64,000 nucleotides of DNA from Torreya grandis (GCA_037957365.1 JARHVA010001473.1:1798501-1862500), one strand, 5' to 3'. Shown: positions 20,765-33,869, numbered from the stretch's first letter. Translations and numbers: made by a program. Notes: generated from the sequence alone by a model not told the origin.

Positions 20765-23106
20765 TACATAGAAACAGAAAAGAAACACACACTAAAGACA
20801 ACTGCAGACATCACAAAGTCTTCCACAACTAACTTCAAGACACCTTCCTAATTACTTCCACTAGTTCTACTTGTTAAATCAAATAAACAAGAATGCTTTC
20901 AGAAGACAGACATAAGAACAATCTCCTAAAGTAGCACAAGATATCATAGCACAAAGTATGTAAGTAACTTGCTTTCTCATTCAATCAAAGAAATATGAAC
21001 TACAATCTGAGCTTAAAGTCTTAGCAATGCCTTTAAATTTAGGTAGAGTTTCACTTCTAGTAAGGGGAAGATCTCATTTAGAATGATACAAGAGATTAAA
21101 ATATATAGCCACCCAAAAAATACTGGCACACCTTTCTTTGGAGTGACCCATGTTGCCTTCAATGCTTTGAATGCGTCTCCAAGTTTTTCAAAGGACTGTG
21201 TTGAAAATAGGGTGGTTGTCTTAACTATGGCATGTCATTTCATCTCATATGTCTTCTCCTAAGCCTAGAACATCGGGTCTATCCCCTCTAACATCTCTAT
21301 AGCTGTCCATTCATCTTTACTTCATGGAAGGAAAAATAGGCTGCATCCTTAATTTGCAAGCCAAAATACCTACTTAGTGGACTATTCCACCTATTGAAAT
21401 TACTTTTGTGTAGATATTTTAGGCTTTTCCCTCTTTCAAATTTTGTCTTGTCCAGCGTTGTCTCTTCCTGCTATGATTTGAGCTCATGGGCTATCCTTTT
21501 GGTCAGTCACTTGGTTCTTCCTTTAAGTTTCACACTCTATTTGAATTTCCATGGATTTTCACTCACTTTAAATTTGATGTCTGAGGGACAGTCAATGATT
21601 GCTAGCTGCTTGAACTATGTTAAACTTTAAATCTATGAACCATTTGAAAGTTCATTGGTTCAAAGCTTCATCGGTTCACTCTATCTCTTTTGGTCCATCG
21701 CTTCCCTGCTTAAGCACTTCTTTGCTCTCTGGTTGAACCATCACTTTCATTGAACTTGCCTTTGGAATCATCCATGTTGGTTCTTTCTTTCCTTGAGGTT
21801 GCCTTTAAACTGCTTGAACTTGTGAATCATTGAACTTTAAACTCTTTTGGTTTAAGGTTTAATCAGTTCATTGGTTCTTTGGTTTTGCCCGTCATTTGCT
21901 CTTCCTAAGCTCTTTTATCTTCATCATGCTTGGTTGAACCCTTGAACCTGTGAACACGTTGAACCATTTAGTTCAATCGTTCAATGGTTCAATCGGTTCA
22001 TTATTTGAAGCTTTGTGTCTAAGTCCTTGAAGATTCCTTTCTATGTCTTTGTTTAGCCTTTGGAATGTCCCAAAGGGAAGGTGTCCCTTCGAGTCCTTGG
22101 AAAAAGGTCCTTTTTTTGACGTCAAGTGTCCCCCACAAGGGTATCTACTCTTCAAGATTTTTCATGCAACCTTTGGGCTTTAACTTTCCCAGTGGGTTCT
22201 TGCTTCTTCAGTATGCTTTTGGCTCTCAAAATTTTCCTTTAGATAAAAAGTATGAAAGAAAGCTTCTTTTCCTTATCCATTTGTTCCTTTCAATTTCTTT
22301 GAGCTTTCTTCTTGAGTGAATTCCTTCAGCCTTCTTCACTTAATCATTTCCATCAGATAAAAAGTCTGAAAGAATTATTCCTTTTGGGCCTTTGAACAAA
22401 TCTGAAGGAATTTTGTCTTTTCTTTGACCTTTGAACCAATGTTGCTTTCCCTCTGCAAGGGTACTTGCCTCTTTGGCTTTGGGGCAGCCCCCTGAACCTA
22501 CCGATTGAGCCAACCGATTGAACCAACTTTGGTTTAATGGTTCAATGGTTCAATGGGTTCATTCTTCATTATTTGGCTAAATCTTTTTGATCTTTTGCAC
22601 CAAGCACATTGAGCCAATTGGTCATTGAACTTGTTGATCCATTAAACCTGTTGAACCTTTAAACCAAAGTGGTTCAATGGTTCAATGGTTCAAGCCTTCT
22701 CTTTGATTAGTGTTTTGAAGCCATTAAACCTTGAAGTGGTTGAACTTTGAACCTTGACAAATGTGCTTAACTCCTATTGATGACGTTGAACCTTTGAACC
22801 CATTAAACCCATTAAACAAAAATGGTTCAATGGTTCAATGGTTTGATTCTTGCTTAAAAGCTTATCGATGGACACTTTGGTTGAACCTTGGTGTTGAACC
22901 AATCTTGAAAATGACTAAGTGTTGGAAACTTGTTCTTTTGAGAGCTTGCTTCTTTCCTACAGAGTTCATAGCAATCAACCTATGAAGCCCATAGAACTTG
23001 GCCTGCAGAGTTCATAGATTTTTGGAAAGCTTGAAAAAAGAGGAATTTATAAGCTCAAAAAAAAAATTTAGAAGGGAAGAGAGAAGTTTTGGTCCTGTAG
23101 GACCAA
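20765..23106. repeat. 2.9-kb tandem duplication, copy A, right part
   Basis: This resumes copy A after the copia insertion and matches copy B to its end. The first kilobase is AT-rich, then from about 21600 to 22880 the sequence is dense in TTGAACC and its complement GGTTCAA, often as GGTTCAATGGTTCAATGG. Copy A ends with TTTTGGTCCTGTAGGACCAA, which contains the near-perfect palindrome GGTCCT-GT-AGGACC. Frames up to 84 codons on both strands show no recognisable protein. Total copy A length without the insertion is 2,878 bp. Confidence 0.85.
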
Positions 23107-23250
23107 GATAGATCATTCATTCTTCCATAGTGGATTTCATGGATAAGGTTATAATGATAATGAGTAAGACACATGTGATGTTTCAATTTGAAACTTGAGG
23201 TTCTAAATTACACAAAATTATTGTGTCCCTAATGGAGTCACAAAAAATTA
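23107..23250. other. 144-bp spacer between duplicated copies
   Basis: This is unique sequence between the end of copy A and the start of copy B. If the copies were LTRs it would be the whole internal region, but I see no primer site or polypurine tract, so a plain tandem duplication with spacer is as likely. Confidence 0.5.
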
Positions 23251-26156
23251 TTGGGTGAATATTTTGTCAACCAACTAACTGGTGACCAAAATAGTTCCTA
23301 TCACCACAGCATAGGGAGATGGGTCATCCTGGTGTATAGGTTTACTACATCAATAGGGGAAAAATATCTCCTCTCATCAAGGGGAGGTTCTCTATTAAAT
23401 TTGTGGAGGCTATATACTATATAAATAAGTAGAAAGTAAGACACAGGGGTGGGATAAACCATCCATCTCTTTTTTTTCAGAGATGATGCTAACAAATGTA
23501 GGAGAAATCTCAGGTGATTGGTGAAGGTACTTCTCTTCTTTCAAAAGTAACATTTAACCAAGAGATAGATCCCTTCTTAGATAGTAGAAATCTTAGTGAA
23601 GCAATAGAAGGCATTTCTCTTCTTTTAGAAATGCTTGTTCTAATAGGCAACAGGAATCTTTCTGGTAAAAAGTGACAAAAGTGTAGAGTAACTAGTAGCC
23701 TGAGATGTAGCACAAAGTCTCCACCTCAACTTCCCTAGAGTGAGATACAAAGAACAATGGGGGCAAAAATTCATCCCAAGGTCCTTTACATAGAAACAGT
23801 AAAGAAACACACATTGAAGACAATTGCAGATAGCACAAAGTCTTCCACAACTAACTTCAGGACACCTTCCTAATTACTTCAGCTAGTTCTGCTTGTTAAA
23901 TCAAATAAACAAAAATGCTTTCAGAAGACAGACATAAGAACAATCTCTTAAATTAGCACAAGTTATCACAACATAAAGTCTGCAAGTAACTTGCTTTCTC
24001 ATTCAATCAAAGAAATATGAACTATAATCTGAGCTCAAAGTCTCAGTAATGCCTTTCAATTTGGGTAGAGTTTCACTTCTAGTAAGGGGAAGATCTCCTT
24101 TAGAATGATAGAAGAGATTATAATATATAGCCACCCAAAAAAGACTGGCATGCTTTTCCTTGGAACAACCCATGTTGCCTTCAATGCTTTGAATGCATCT
24201 CTAGGTTTGTCAAAGGATTGCATTAAAAATAGGGCAGCTATCTTAACTATGGCATGTCATTTCATCCCATATGTCTTCTCCTGAGCCTGGAACATCTGGT
24301 CTATCCCCTCTGATGTTTGTGTAGCTATCCATTTGTCTTTACTTCATGAAAGGAAAAATAGGTTGCGTCCTTAATTTGCAAGCTAAAATACCTGCTTAGT
24401 GGACTATTCCACCTATTGAAATTACTTATGCACAGATATTTTGGGTTTTTCCCTCTTTTAGATTTTGTCTTTTCCAGCTTTGTCTCTTCTTACTATGATT
24501 TGAGCTCTCAGGCTATCCTTTTGATCAATCACTTGGTTCTTCCTTTAAGTTTTGTGCTCTATTTAAATTTTTGATGACTTTCCCTCACTTTAAATTTGAT
24601 GTCCGAGGGACCATCAATGATTACTAGCTACTTGAACCATGTTGAACTTTGAACCTATGAACCATTTAAAAGTTTATTAGTTCAAAGCTTCATTGGTTCA
24701 CACTGTCTCTTTTGGTCCATCACTTCCCTACTTAAGCACTTCTTTGCTCTCTAGTTGAACCATCACTTTCATTTAACTTGCCTTTGGAATCATCCATGTT
24801 GCTTCTTTCTTTGCTTGAACCTATGAATCATTAAACTTTAAACTCTTTTCGTTCAAGGTTAAATTAGTTTAGTGGTTCTTTTGTTCTGCCCATCATTTGC
24901 TCTTCCTAAGCTCTTTGATCTTCATCGTGCTTGGTTGAACCCTTGAACCTGCAAACACGTTGAACCATTTGGTTCAATGGTTCAATCGGTTCATTCTTTG
25001 AAGCTCTTTATGTCTAATTCTTTGAAGATTCCTTTCTGCATCTTTGTTTAGCCTTTGGAACATCTCGAAGGGAAGGTGTCCCTTCAGGTCCTTGGAAAAG
25101 GTCCTTTTTCTGACGTCAAGTTTCCCCCACAAGGGTATCTACCCTTCAAGATTTTTCATGTGACCTTTGGGCTTTAACTTTCCCGACAGGTTCTTGCTTC
25201 TTCGATAGGCTTCTACCTCTCAGGTTTTTCCTTCGAACAAAAAGTCTAAAAGAAAGCTTCTTTTCCTTAGCCATTTTTTTATTTCACTTTCTTCTGGATT
25301 TCTTCCTAAGTGAATTCCTTCGGCCTTCTTCACTTAATCATTTCCATCAAACAAAAAGTCTAAAAGAATTGTTCCTTTTGGGCCTTTGAACAAATCCAAA
25401 GGAATTTTGTCTTTTCTTTGACCTTCAAACCAATGTTGTCTGCCCTCCACAAGGGCACTTGCCTCTTTGGCTTTGGGGCAAGCCCTTGAACCTACCAATT
25501 GAACCAACTTTGGTTCAATAGTTGAATGGTTCAATCAGTTCATTTTTTGTTATTTGGCTAAGTCTTTTTTATCTTTTGCACCAAACACATTAAACCAATT
25601 GGTCGTTGAACCTGTTGACCCATTGAACCCGTTGAACCTTTGAACCAAAGTGGTTCAATGGTTCAAGCCTTCTCTCTGATAAGTGTTTTGAAGCCATTGA
25701 ACCTTAAAGTGGTTAAAATTTGAACCTTGACAAATGCGCTTAACTCCTATTGATGACATTAAACCTTTGAACCCATTGAACCCATTGAACCAAAATAGTT
25801 CAAGGTTCAATGGTTCAATGGTTCAATTCTTTCTTAGAAACTTGTTGATGGACACTTTGGTTGAACCTTGGTGTTGAACCAATCCTAAAAATGACTAAGT
25901 GTTGGAAACTTGTTCTCTTGAGAGCTTGCTTCTTTCCTATAGAGTCCATAGAAATCAACTTGTGAAGCCTATAGAACTTGGCCTACAGAGTCTATAGATT
26001 TTCTTCCTACAGAGTCCATAGATTCAAGCCTACAGAGTCCGTAGATTCAAGCTTGCAGAGTCTGTAGATTTTTGGAAAGCTTAAAAAAAGAGGAATTTGA
26101 AAGCTCAGAACAAATTTTGAGAAGGGAAGAGAGAAGTTTTGGTCCTGTAGGACCAA
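23251..26156. repeat. 2.9-kb tandem duplication, copy B (uninterrupted)
   Basis: The 2,906-bp copy includes the empty copia target site (GGTCCTTTACATAG near 23780), the TATA-like ACTATATAAATAAG (about 23415), the TTGAACC/GGTTCAA-rich part (about 24640-25880) and the terminal GGTCCTGTAGGACC (26141-26154). It is longer than copy A partly because of extra 23-bp units near 25983-26075. Differences from copy A are many and mainly transitions. No coding function was recognised. It may be a long LTR of an unidentified element. Confidence 0.85.
25983..26075. repeat. 23-bp tandem repeat expanded in copy B
   Basis: Units of the form CCTACAGAGTCCATAGATTCAAG follow one another about four times (near 25983, 26007, 26030 and 26053). 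Copy A (22958-23020) has only the flanking forms without the run, so this is a local expansion after the duplication. Confidence 0.75.
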
Positions 26157-27205
26157 TATAACTCATATGTTGTTCCAAAAATGAGTGACATTTTTGGGGA
26201 CCAACAATGTCAAAGATGCATCTTACATGAGGTTGATATCATTGAGAGAGTGTGCCTAGTTAGCAGTGTGTTGATGTAACAAGGGGTATTGATGGAGTGT
26301 TTTCATTGAATTATGATATCATGAAAGAGAATTTGAATTAAAAAGAGATAATTTGAATGAAACTAATGCCTTATGATTACATGAAGGTATAGGTCTTTGA
26401 GTAGCATGGCATGAAGAGACCTTGTGAAAAGGTATGAGCATGATAGCTTGGTGATATGAGTGCACATAGACATGATTGGTTGTATTAAGATTATTGAGAA
26501 TGTATGTGAGGCATTATATAACTCTTGAGAGTCTCAAGGTGAGCCTACAGGGGTAGGACCTTCAGACCAAGTCTATGTCTAGACCACTCCTAGACCTTGC
26601 CTAGCCTAATGAGGTATCATGATCTATTTTCAAGGCATGTGAAGGATGTATGGAAGTGTTTAAGCATGATAGAGGTTGATTGAGTATGTTAGTGAAATGG
26701 ATACTTCATGGAAAGAGTTAAAAAGGTTAATTTTAAGGCTTAATATGGTTTGCATGTTAAGGTCTAGAGAGCAAAGAGATAGATTGTGGCCTAATGAGGG
26801 GTCATGATCATATTTCAAGGTGTTTGAGATCATGTAAGCATTGACAAAGGTGATAAAAAAAATTTAAGCATGTGCATAAATTTTGAGGTTCTATTTTGAA
26901 GTAAACATCATGAAAAGTTATTTTGAGGTCTCTCGAGTGCTCAGAATGAAGGGTTCTCAACCTAAGAAGGATTTTCTTGTGATCATTAGCTCGTCAAAGC
27001 TTTACATGGAAACTTAAGCAGTTCATGGTAGATGGGGAAGGGTCCTAAATAAAAATTCTATGAATTAGTTTATGTATTGAGGGGATATGCTTTATGAATT
27101 ATCATTAAGAGTGTAAATAGGTTTAAACCCTCTTAGAACCCTAATAAAGACCCAATGTTGAAGATGTTGATAAAAGTGCCAAAAATGGATTGGTATGCTC
27201 AATTA
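26157..27205. other. Unassigned sequence
   Basis: About 1 kb between the duplicated unit and the Tat-like element, with no gene, repeat or motif that I can name. Confidence 0.4.
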
Positions 27206-28400
27206 TGTTATTAAATCTTGTAGTTAACTTTGTTTACACATAATATTTTCAAATTTTATCAAATATTCATGCTTTCTATCTTGTAGTAACCCATCGAGTC
27301 TCAATCTCTCTAAGTACACACCCTAAGGGGTACACCAAGAAAGGGGTGGATCGACCATTGGTGCTTCTTAGGATTATTGTCCCTTATTGTGACTTATTAC
27401 CAATCCAACTAGATCCTAAAACATTACCCTAAGTAATCACTCTTATTTTTCACACTCCTCTAGTCATTTCCCATCTTCCATATCTCTTTTCCTCACCTAA
27501 AACCCCTTTCAATAGTTTACAATACTAGGTCAACTAAGTCAACCTTGTACTCTTATGGTTAAAATTCATTTAGGATTTATGTCAATTCTTGGCCAAACTA
27601 TCCCATGACCTAGTGAATATTTGTCCATAATAGTACTAGGTTGACAAGGTCAGTCAAAACATTCATAATGACTTAGGGTTAAATCTAACTATATATACAA
27701 TATCATATCATCATTATTTACCAATGATCAAGAGTTTTTATTCACTTGCACTTCTTTACAATTTGATCTTTGACCATTCTACTTGAGGAGTCTTAGATTA
27801 GGGTTTTTACTTAGAGAATCTAATCTTGTGGATAAGTTTTAGATGTTTTGGCCATTTTTAGTGATCCCTACAAACCAAAACCTCTTGTAAAGCCCATTTG
27901 GTCAAAGGAGAGATTGAGTCTTTATGGGTATATATTTTAGGTAAGTATTCTCTAACTTTTCTCCTCTCTTTATTAGATAGAAGTAGCATAAGTATTGGCT
28001 TCGAATAATATTACTCTTCTTCTCCATGTATTAGGGCAGCTTAATTGAGATTATTTTATGCATGTTTATTGTTATTTGTTTACTAACCCTCATATTGTGT
28101 GATAAGATTCGGTGATCACTAGATTAAATTTCTTTGCTTTAATTGTCATTAGTTTAGTTAATATGAAAACATAGGGCTTAGTTAGGTTTAATGCACGATT
28201 GTTCTTGATTGGAGGATTTGGAACCATCCCTAGTATTGTTTATTATGATAAGAGATCCCCTAATTAGGTCTATCAGACCCCTATATTGGTCATGTTCCCA
28301 ATTATCTAATGTATCCCCGATCGAAAGTGTAAGTATGATTTATATTATCCAAGTTAGGATTGATTTATAGACATGATGCATTTTTAATTGAATACATTTT
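27206..28400 (+). mobile_element. 5' LTR of the Tat-like element
   Basis: It aligns with the 3' LTR from about GGTATGC (27211) but lacks roughly 150 bp near the 5' end that the 3' LTR and the 8-kb copy retain. It carries the paired TACTAGGT motifs (about 27522 and 27642), the TATA-like CTATATATACAA (27689-27700) and a splice-donor-like AG/GTAAGTATTC (27941). The 3' boundary is near TGATGCATTTTTAATTGAATACA. No convincing primer site follows it. Confidence 0.75.
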
Positions 28401-30239
28401 TGTGAACCCAATGTGAATCTAACCCTTGAAGGTTTTTCTTTTATGTTTTTCATTATTTTATCATTTTATTTATTATTTTTCTATATTTTTTGATACTAGG
28501 TCCACAGGGCTAGTATATTTTTTAAATTTTGTGCACATGTTTAACACACAATTGCATTAAAATGACTTTGTTCTATTTGTACAGGTCTTCATATAATATA
28601 GGTTACTAGATTAAATAGATCAACACAATATAGGTTTTCACTTCTAGATGGGCTACTGGGTCAAATAGGTCCACACAATACTCTTATTCAACTCCAAAAA
28701 ACATACTAGGTCAACTACACTAGTATAGTCACATTCCAAGCTTCTAAAAAACATACTAGGTTGACTAGGTTGATATAGTCATCTTCACAAGCTTCAACAA
28801 ATAGGGAAATGAAGAACTAGGTCAACCCAGTCAATATAGTTGGTATAATTTGCAATTAATATTCAAGGCACTTCAACAACAATCTTGTAGTCCTCTACAT
28901 CTTCCAACCCACCAAGGTTCCTTTCTCTCTTTCTCTATCATTTTTATTATTATTTACAATTCTATTTTTTAGAGTTTGTAGTCTTTAAAACTAATCTTAT
29001 ACAAAAAACTAGGTTGACCTAGTTGACCTAGTTCTATATTTTATCTTCTATCTAAAAGACTACATCGACACTACCAACAGAGTTATAAATACACCCTTGC
29101 TTCAACAATATAGTAGTGACATTGTCAACTCTATTCTATAATGTCTACATAAACTATCATCTAAACCAACATTGTACTATGTTTTAAAGTTATAATTGAC
29201 ATCTATATATTATTAATTACTTCACACTTTCACTTTTAGTTACTTACATGCTTAGAATAGATCACATAGTCTAATTAGGTGGTTTTTCAATATACCATTT
29301 AGTTGCACTATTTTTATTTTTTTGTGCACACTACCAAATCACATAATCTTAAAATGCATTTAAACAATTATCTACCCAAAGCCTACCTACTTGGATTTCA
29401 TCACAAAGGGGGAAGCCAACTTGGTTTTATGGCCAAGTATAAACACATGGTTAATAGTATATATTAGAAAATTACCTGATACCCTTATCATTATGGGATT
29501 GTAAAGTGAGGGGGTAGGCTCCAATACCAAGCCAGTACCATTGCCAGCATAGATACTTTTTAACCTAAACATCCTGAAACCATCCATAGATTGTCTTTTA
29601 GTAACTTAATTTCAGCCAACTTCATATCATACTTAAAATAAAACTCTAATAATCTAACATTTAGGATAACCACTTAGTTATATTTTACTTTCTAAATTGA
29701 TTGCTTGTTCTTTGCTCAATTATATGTTGTATTGCAAAAACTTGTATTGGCCAGCATTGGTGCAAGGTTTTGTGTTGTGTGCCTCAATTGGATCGTCCTC
29801 ATTGGCCTCATTGATTTTGTCTTCCTTTCCTTTATTGATTTCAAATTACATTGTAATATTTTTCCCTATTTTTAGTACACAGTCATTTTATTTGGCATAC
29901 TCTTTTATAAACTATTTTTACCCTACCTATATTACTAAGTCAACACAATCAACCATGTATTTCTTTTACCAATCAAATATTAGTATTAGGTCAACTCGGT
30001 TAACTTTTGACTCTTATCAAGCACTATTTTTTGTAATTTATAGTACTAGGTCGATTGAGTTGACTATGTACTCTTATTGCCTACCCTATCTATCTGACTC
30101 AATTTTTTTATTTCTCTTAACATTTTATTCATTTCTCTCCAGTCATCATGAAGTCCCATATCATAATCTTATTGGAAAACCTAAATCCATTTAGATATTA
30201 TATGAGATTTTCATTTCTCCCTCTCTTTTCCTCATAAGA
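28401..30239 (+). other. Long 5' leader rich in ACTAGGTCAAC motifs
   Basis: This 1.8-kb region between 5' LTR and gag has about nine copies of ACTAGGTCAAC or ACTAGGTTGAC type motifs (for example near 28496, 28705, 28752, 28825, 29010, 29990 and 30043), many followed by a second GTCAAC or GTTGAC. The same motif occurs upstream of the TATA box in the LTRs. A hydrophobic 165-codon frame at 29697-30194 runs through this repeat-bearing leader and is probably chance. Confidence 0.6.
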
Positions 30240-31930
30240 TAACCATCACTCTTGGGGCACCTCTTCCCCTCCTTCCTCTGTGACTTGTAACATGGTGAAA
30301 ATCACACCTTAAGATGGAGTAGGTGGATCTAACCCTTTCTATACCTATCAAGACAATTCCCATCTTCAAACTCTTCAAACTAATGTGGGAGAAATTGACA
30401 TGAATATAATCAATAACTCTAGTTTTAATCCATCTTCTAATAACCCTTCCCCTAATACCAATTTTGGGAGCTCTCCTACAAACACCAACCCACCAATTGA
30501 TATGACTCAAATTCTTGCATAAGTCATACAATAAATGAACATAATGCAAAATTATAACACCTCTCAAATGATGCAATTACAATGTCATTTGATCAATATA
30601 GATAATCAACTTTCAGCTATCAATCCTCAAGCCAATCCAAATTTCATTCCTCCACCTGATAGAGATGCTTTAGGAAATTTTATTCCTCAACCTATAATGA
30701 ATAAAAAATGCTTCAAACTATTCAAAATGAACCTTTATCCCCCTTCATTATGTCCATTTATGTTGGTAGCATATCTCTAACTATTAAATATTATGGGACT
30801 AAATACCTTGCATCCTTTTTTAAAGCCTTTGTCAATCTTTACAAAGAGTGGATCCAAACTAATACTTTCACCACAACTAAACTCTTAGGTAAAAGCTTCA
30901 CTAGTGATGTATTAAAATGGTACAACTAAATTCCACAACATTCCATTTGGAAAATTGAATATATAGTCAATCCTTTAATCAACTAATTCCAACATAACAA
31001 TCTTCACAAAAATTGCTTTATTCATTTCATTAATGCTAAACAATCTCCCATCGAATCAGCTCATGACTTTATCAAATGATGGAAATATTTGGCCCATTAA
31101 GTTATCATAACATGACTAATGATAATTTTTTAAAAAAAATTATCACTACTTGAACTCCTCTTTAATACAAGGTTTGGACTTTTGCTCCTCACACACTTAA
31201 TGAAGTTCCTGACCAAGCTAAACATCAAGACTTTCTCATGAATTAATTTGAACCTAATCCTAAACTCCTTAAAGGATATTTTCAAAATTCTACTAATTCT
31301 ATCACTATAAATACTCCACAAACCAAACTAGGAATTGCAAAGTTGACACTCCCTCATCTTCTCACACTCCACTCACTGTGCAGTAAATGAAACAATTTAT
31401 CACCCTCTAAACCTTTTGCTTATCCTAATAATCCTCCTAAGTGGTATGACTCTGATAAATTTTATTGGTTCCATGCCAACATTGGTCGTTCCCATGAATA
31501 CTATAAAGGACTCCCTTTTTGTTATCTCCTACATGCTTGGTGATTCCTTTAATCATGACTCTATTATCAACCTTCATCATCAATAATACAACACTGCTTC
31601 TCAAAAATGATAAGTTTTTAAAGCTCCTACCTTGAATAACTATAAATATTTTTCCATAGATAATAATCAATAAAATACCAAGGATGTTTATGTTATTGAT
31701 GCCAATTATGACCAATATTACAATAATTCTCAATATGTTAACACTTCTCAAGTTAATTATTATCACAAGCCAGCTCACAATGTCCTATTACCAAACCTAA
31801 GAAGCCATATTTAGAACAACTTCTCAAAGATATTGAAACCACTAATCTCACTTCAAAATCCCATGAGGAACCATATCCTCTTTCTAAACCCTTAACCACT
31901 TCTATTCCTTAAAAATATACATCACCTCTC
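30240..31930 (+). pseudogene. Gag of the Tat-like element (degenerate)
   Basis: Broken frames give an Asn/Pro-rich start, then QMMQLQCHLINIDNQLSAI, PPPDRDALGNFIPQP, and the capsid-like run YKEWIQTNTFTTTKLLGKSF plus SDVLKWYN near 30840-30930. Around 31440-31510 the reading KWYDSDKFYWFHANIGRSHE then YYKGL looks like a decayed CCHC-type Cys/His motif. Gag would build the particle and package RNA. The order and the following protease support the call; sequence identity alone is modest. Confidence 0.65.
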
Positions 31931-32279
31931 AAAACTTGCATTGGTTTTTCTTCTAAATCTCATTGGAAAAATATCAAAGAACTCAACTGTATGCCTTACA
32001 GGATTCCACTTATGGATTTAGTTTTTACTTACCCTTATCATTGCAAGTTCCTTATGCAACAATTACAATAAATTGAAGATACATCTTCTATAGATGAAGA
32101 ACAACCTTCCATCAAACCTCAACCTACCAACATACCTACCATTGAAACCATGTGTCCTTATTCCAAACCATCTCTTGAATTTCTTAAAAAAGACATGATT
32201 AATGATGAGACTCTTTTTTTCACCAATGATCTACCACTATTCATTAAAATAGCCATTAATACCATCCTTATTCATAAAT

Positions 32280-32640
32280 TTTAGTTAACGAAGGCTCTGG
32301 TATTAATGTGACATTTTTGTGTCTCATCCAATAAGTTGGTTATAATAAGGATCATCTCAAGCAAACCTACTTTACCTATTGCAATTTTGATAAGAATAAT
32401 CAAAATCCACTTATTTTTATTTGGCTTCCCCTAACAATCGGACCTAAAACTATTCAAACTAAACTTATGGTCCTTGATTTGCCCTTATATTATAACATAC
32501 TCCTTGGTCATCCTTAGACTCATAGAATGAGGACCATCGCTTCTTTTAGTAGCCAATGTGTCAAATTCTTACATAATGGCAAATGATATAATCATGAGGC
32601 TAATCCCAACCCTTGAAGTATTGAACTTCCTAATCCAAAA
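32280..32640 (+). pseudogene. Aspartic protease remnant of the Tat-like element
   Basis: The readable core is IWLPLTIGPKTIQTKLMVLD followed by LPLYYNILLGHP, then THRMRTIASFSSQCVKF. LPLYYNILLGHP corresponds to the conserved LPYNILLGRPWIH end of gypsy proteases, and the His-Arg-Met run follows as usual. The front Asp-Ser/Thr-Gly motif is not clearly preserved. Confidence 0.75.
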
Positions 32641-33869
32641 CCTTAGTATTATATTCTTACCATTCCTAAAATTAATAGTGCTCCTTTACTCAAGTTCATC
32701 AACATCAATCCTAATTTATAAGTCACTCTTGTTGATTCAGATGATGATGAACCTAATGATTTACAACATACTTGTAATATTACCAAGCTACCTCCCTACA
32801 TTTTGGAGTGGATTCTTCCTTATTTATTACCTCGATATCATATTATTCCTCTCATTGATGAGATCACTAATTTCCCACCTCCATGTAATGCTTAGGAACC
32901 TTCTTTACCAGAAGAGGCTTTCACATGTAATGATTATGGAGTGGCCAAATTATTTGAAGATCCTCTCATCATGTCTCCATGTTCATTCTATAATATTGGA
33001 ATTTCACCTTCTAAAACTCCCTTTGAATCTTAATCATGTATAATTTCTATAGCATATGATGATAATTGCATAATGGCCCAAGCTCAATAGTGAGACTTGG
33101 ATGTTCAACATTATCAAAAAACCTCAGCTTAAATACATGATTTTAACTAGGATGTTCATACCATTTCTATGGATCATGAATTAGATCCTAAAGGTCATGT
33201 GCCTCTTACTCATTCTATACTTCTTGATACTTCTTAGGTGGTAGAATAAATCATACCTTACAAACTTATAAATTTTGATACATCTTCTGTATCACCTACA
33301 AATCCCACCACTATATCCAACCCTTCCCCCATCAAAGATATGAACAATATACCAATCCCATCTAATCCATCTACTTCTCTTACTTATGAGATTACACTAG
33401 ATGCCAATTCTATTGATGTCTATTAGATACATTCTGAATATGATCATCATGATAATCAAATTCTAAATCTTGAAGTAGATGTTAAGTATTATGGTCCTCT
33501 CCCTACTTTGCCTAGAGATGAAGCTATTCTTAAAATACTTCATGCTTGAGGACCTCAAATTCATTGATAACATCATAAACATGGGAGTTTCAAAACCAAA
33601 GCCCCTTGTTTCAATAAATTTATCACTAGCATTGATCCTAAAGTTAATCCATTTTCTTATTTACCTAATACACCATACCACTTCCAAGATGGAAATGTTA
33701 TGTTTATCAAAGAAACTACTCACATTGAATATGGTACTCCATAATTCCCTTTACCAATTATAGTTTCTCATGAAATATCACCTATTAAATATGATAACTT
33801 TAGTTTATTTTTTGATAAATATCATGATATCTTCAACTGGTCCTATGAGGACGTGACTAGTATTAACCC
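32641..33869 (+). pseudogene. Acidic linker between protease and RT (degenerate)
   Basis: About 1.2 kb has no conserved domain but shows continuing coding texture, for example LVDSDDDEPNDLQ, HTCNITKLPPYILEW and FPPPCNA across several stops. Plant Tat elements have a poorly conserved acidic region here. No independent function is proposed. Confidence 0.5.

Noticed and set aside
21600..25880. Telomere- or satellite-like array based on GGTTCAATG words
   Set aside because: The words are scattered in both orientations without a fixed period, so this is not a true satellite array.
29697..30194. 165-codon hydrophobic frame before gag of the Tat-like element
   Set aside because: It sits in the motif-rich leader; Ser/Thr/Leu content follows from the repeated DNA words and no family is recognisable.
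30232..30576. 114-codon minus-strand Arg-rich frame
   Set aside because: It is antisense to the start of the Tat-like gag, with no supporting motif.
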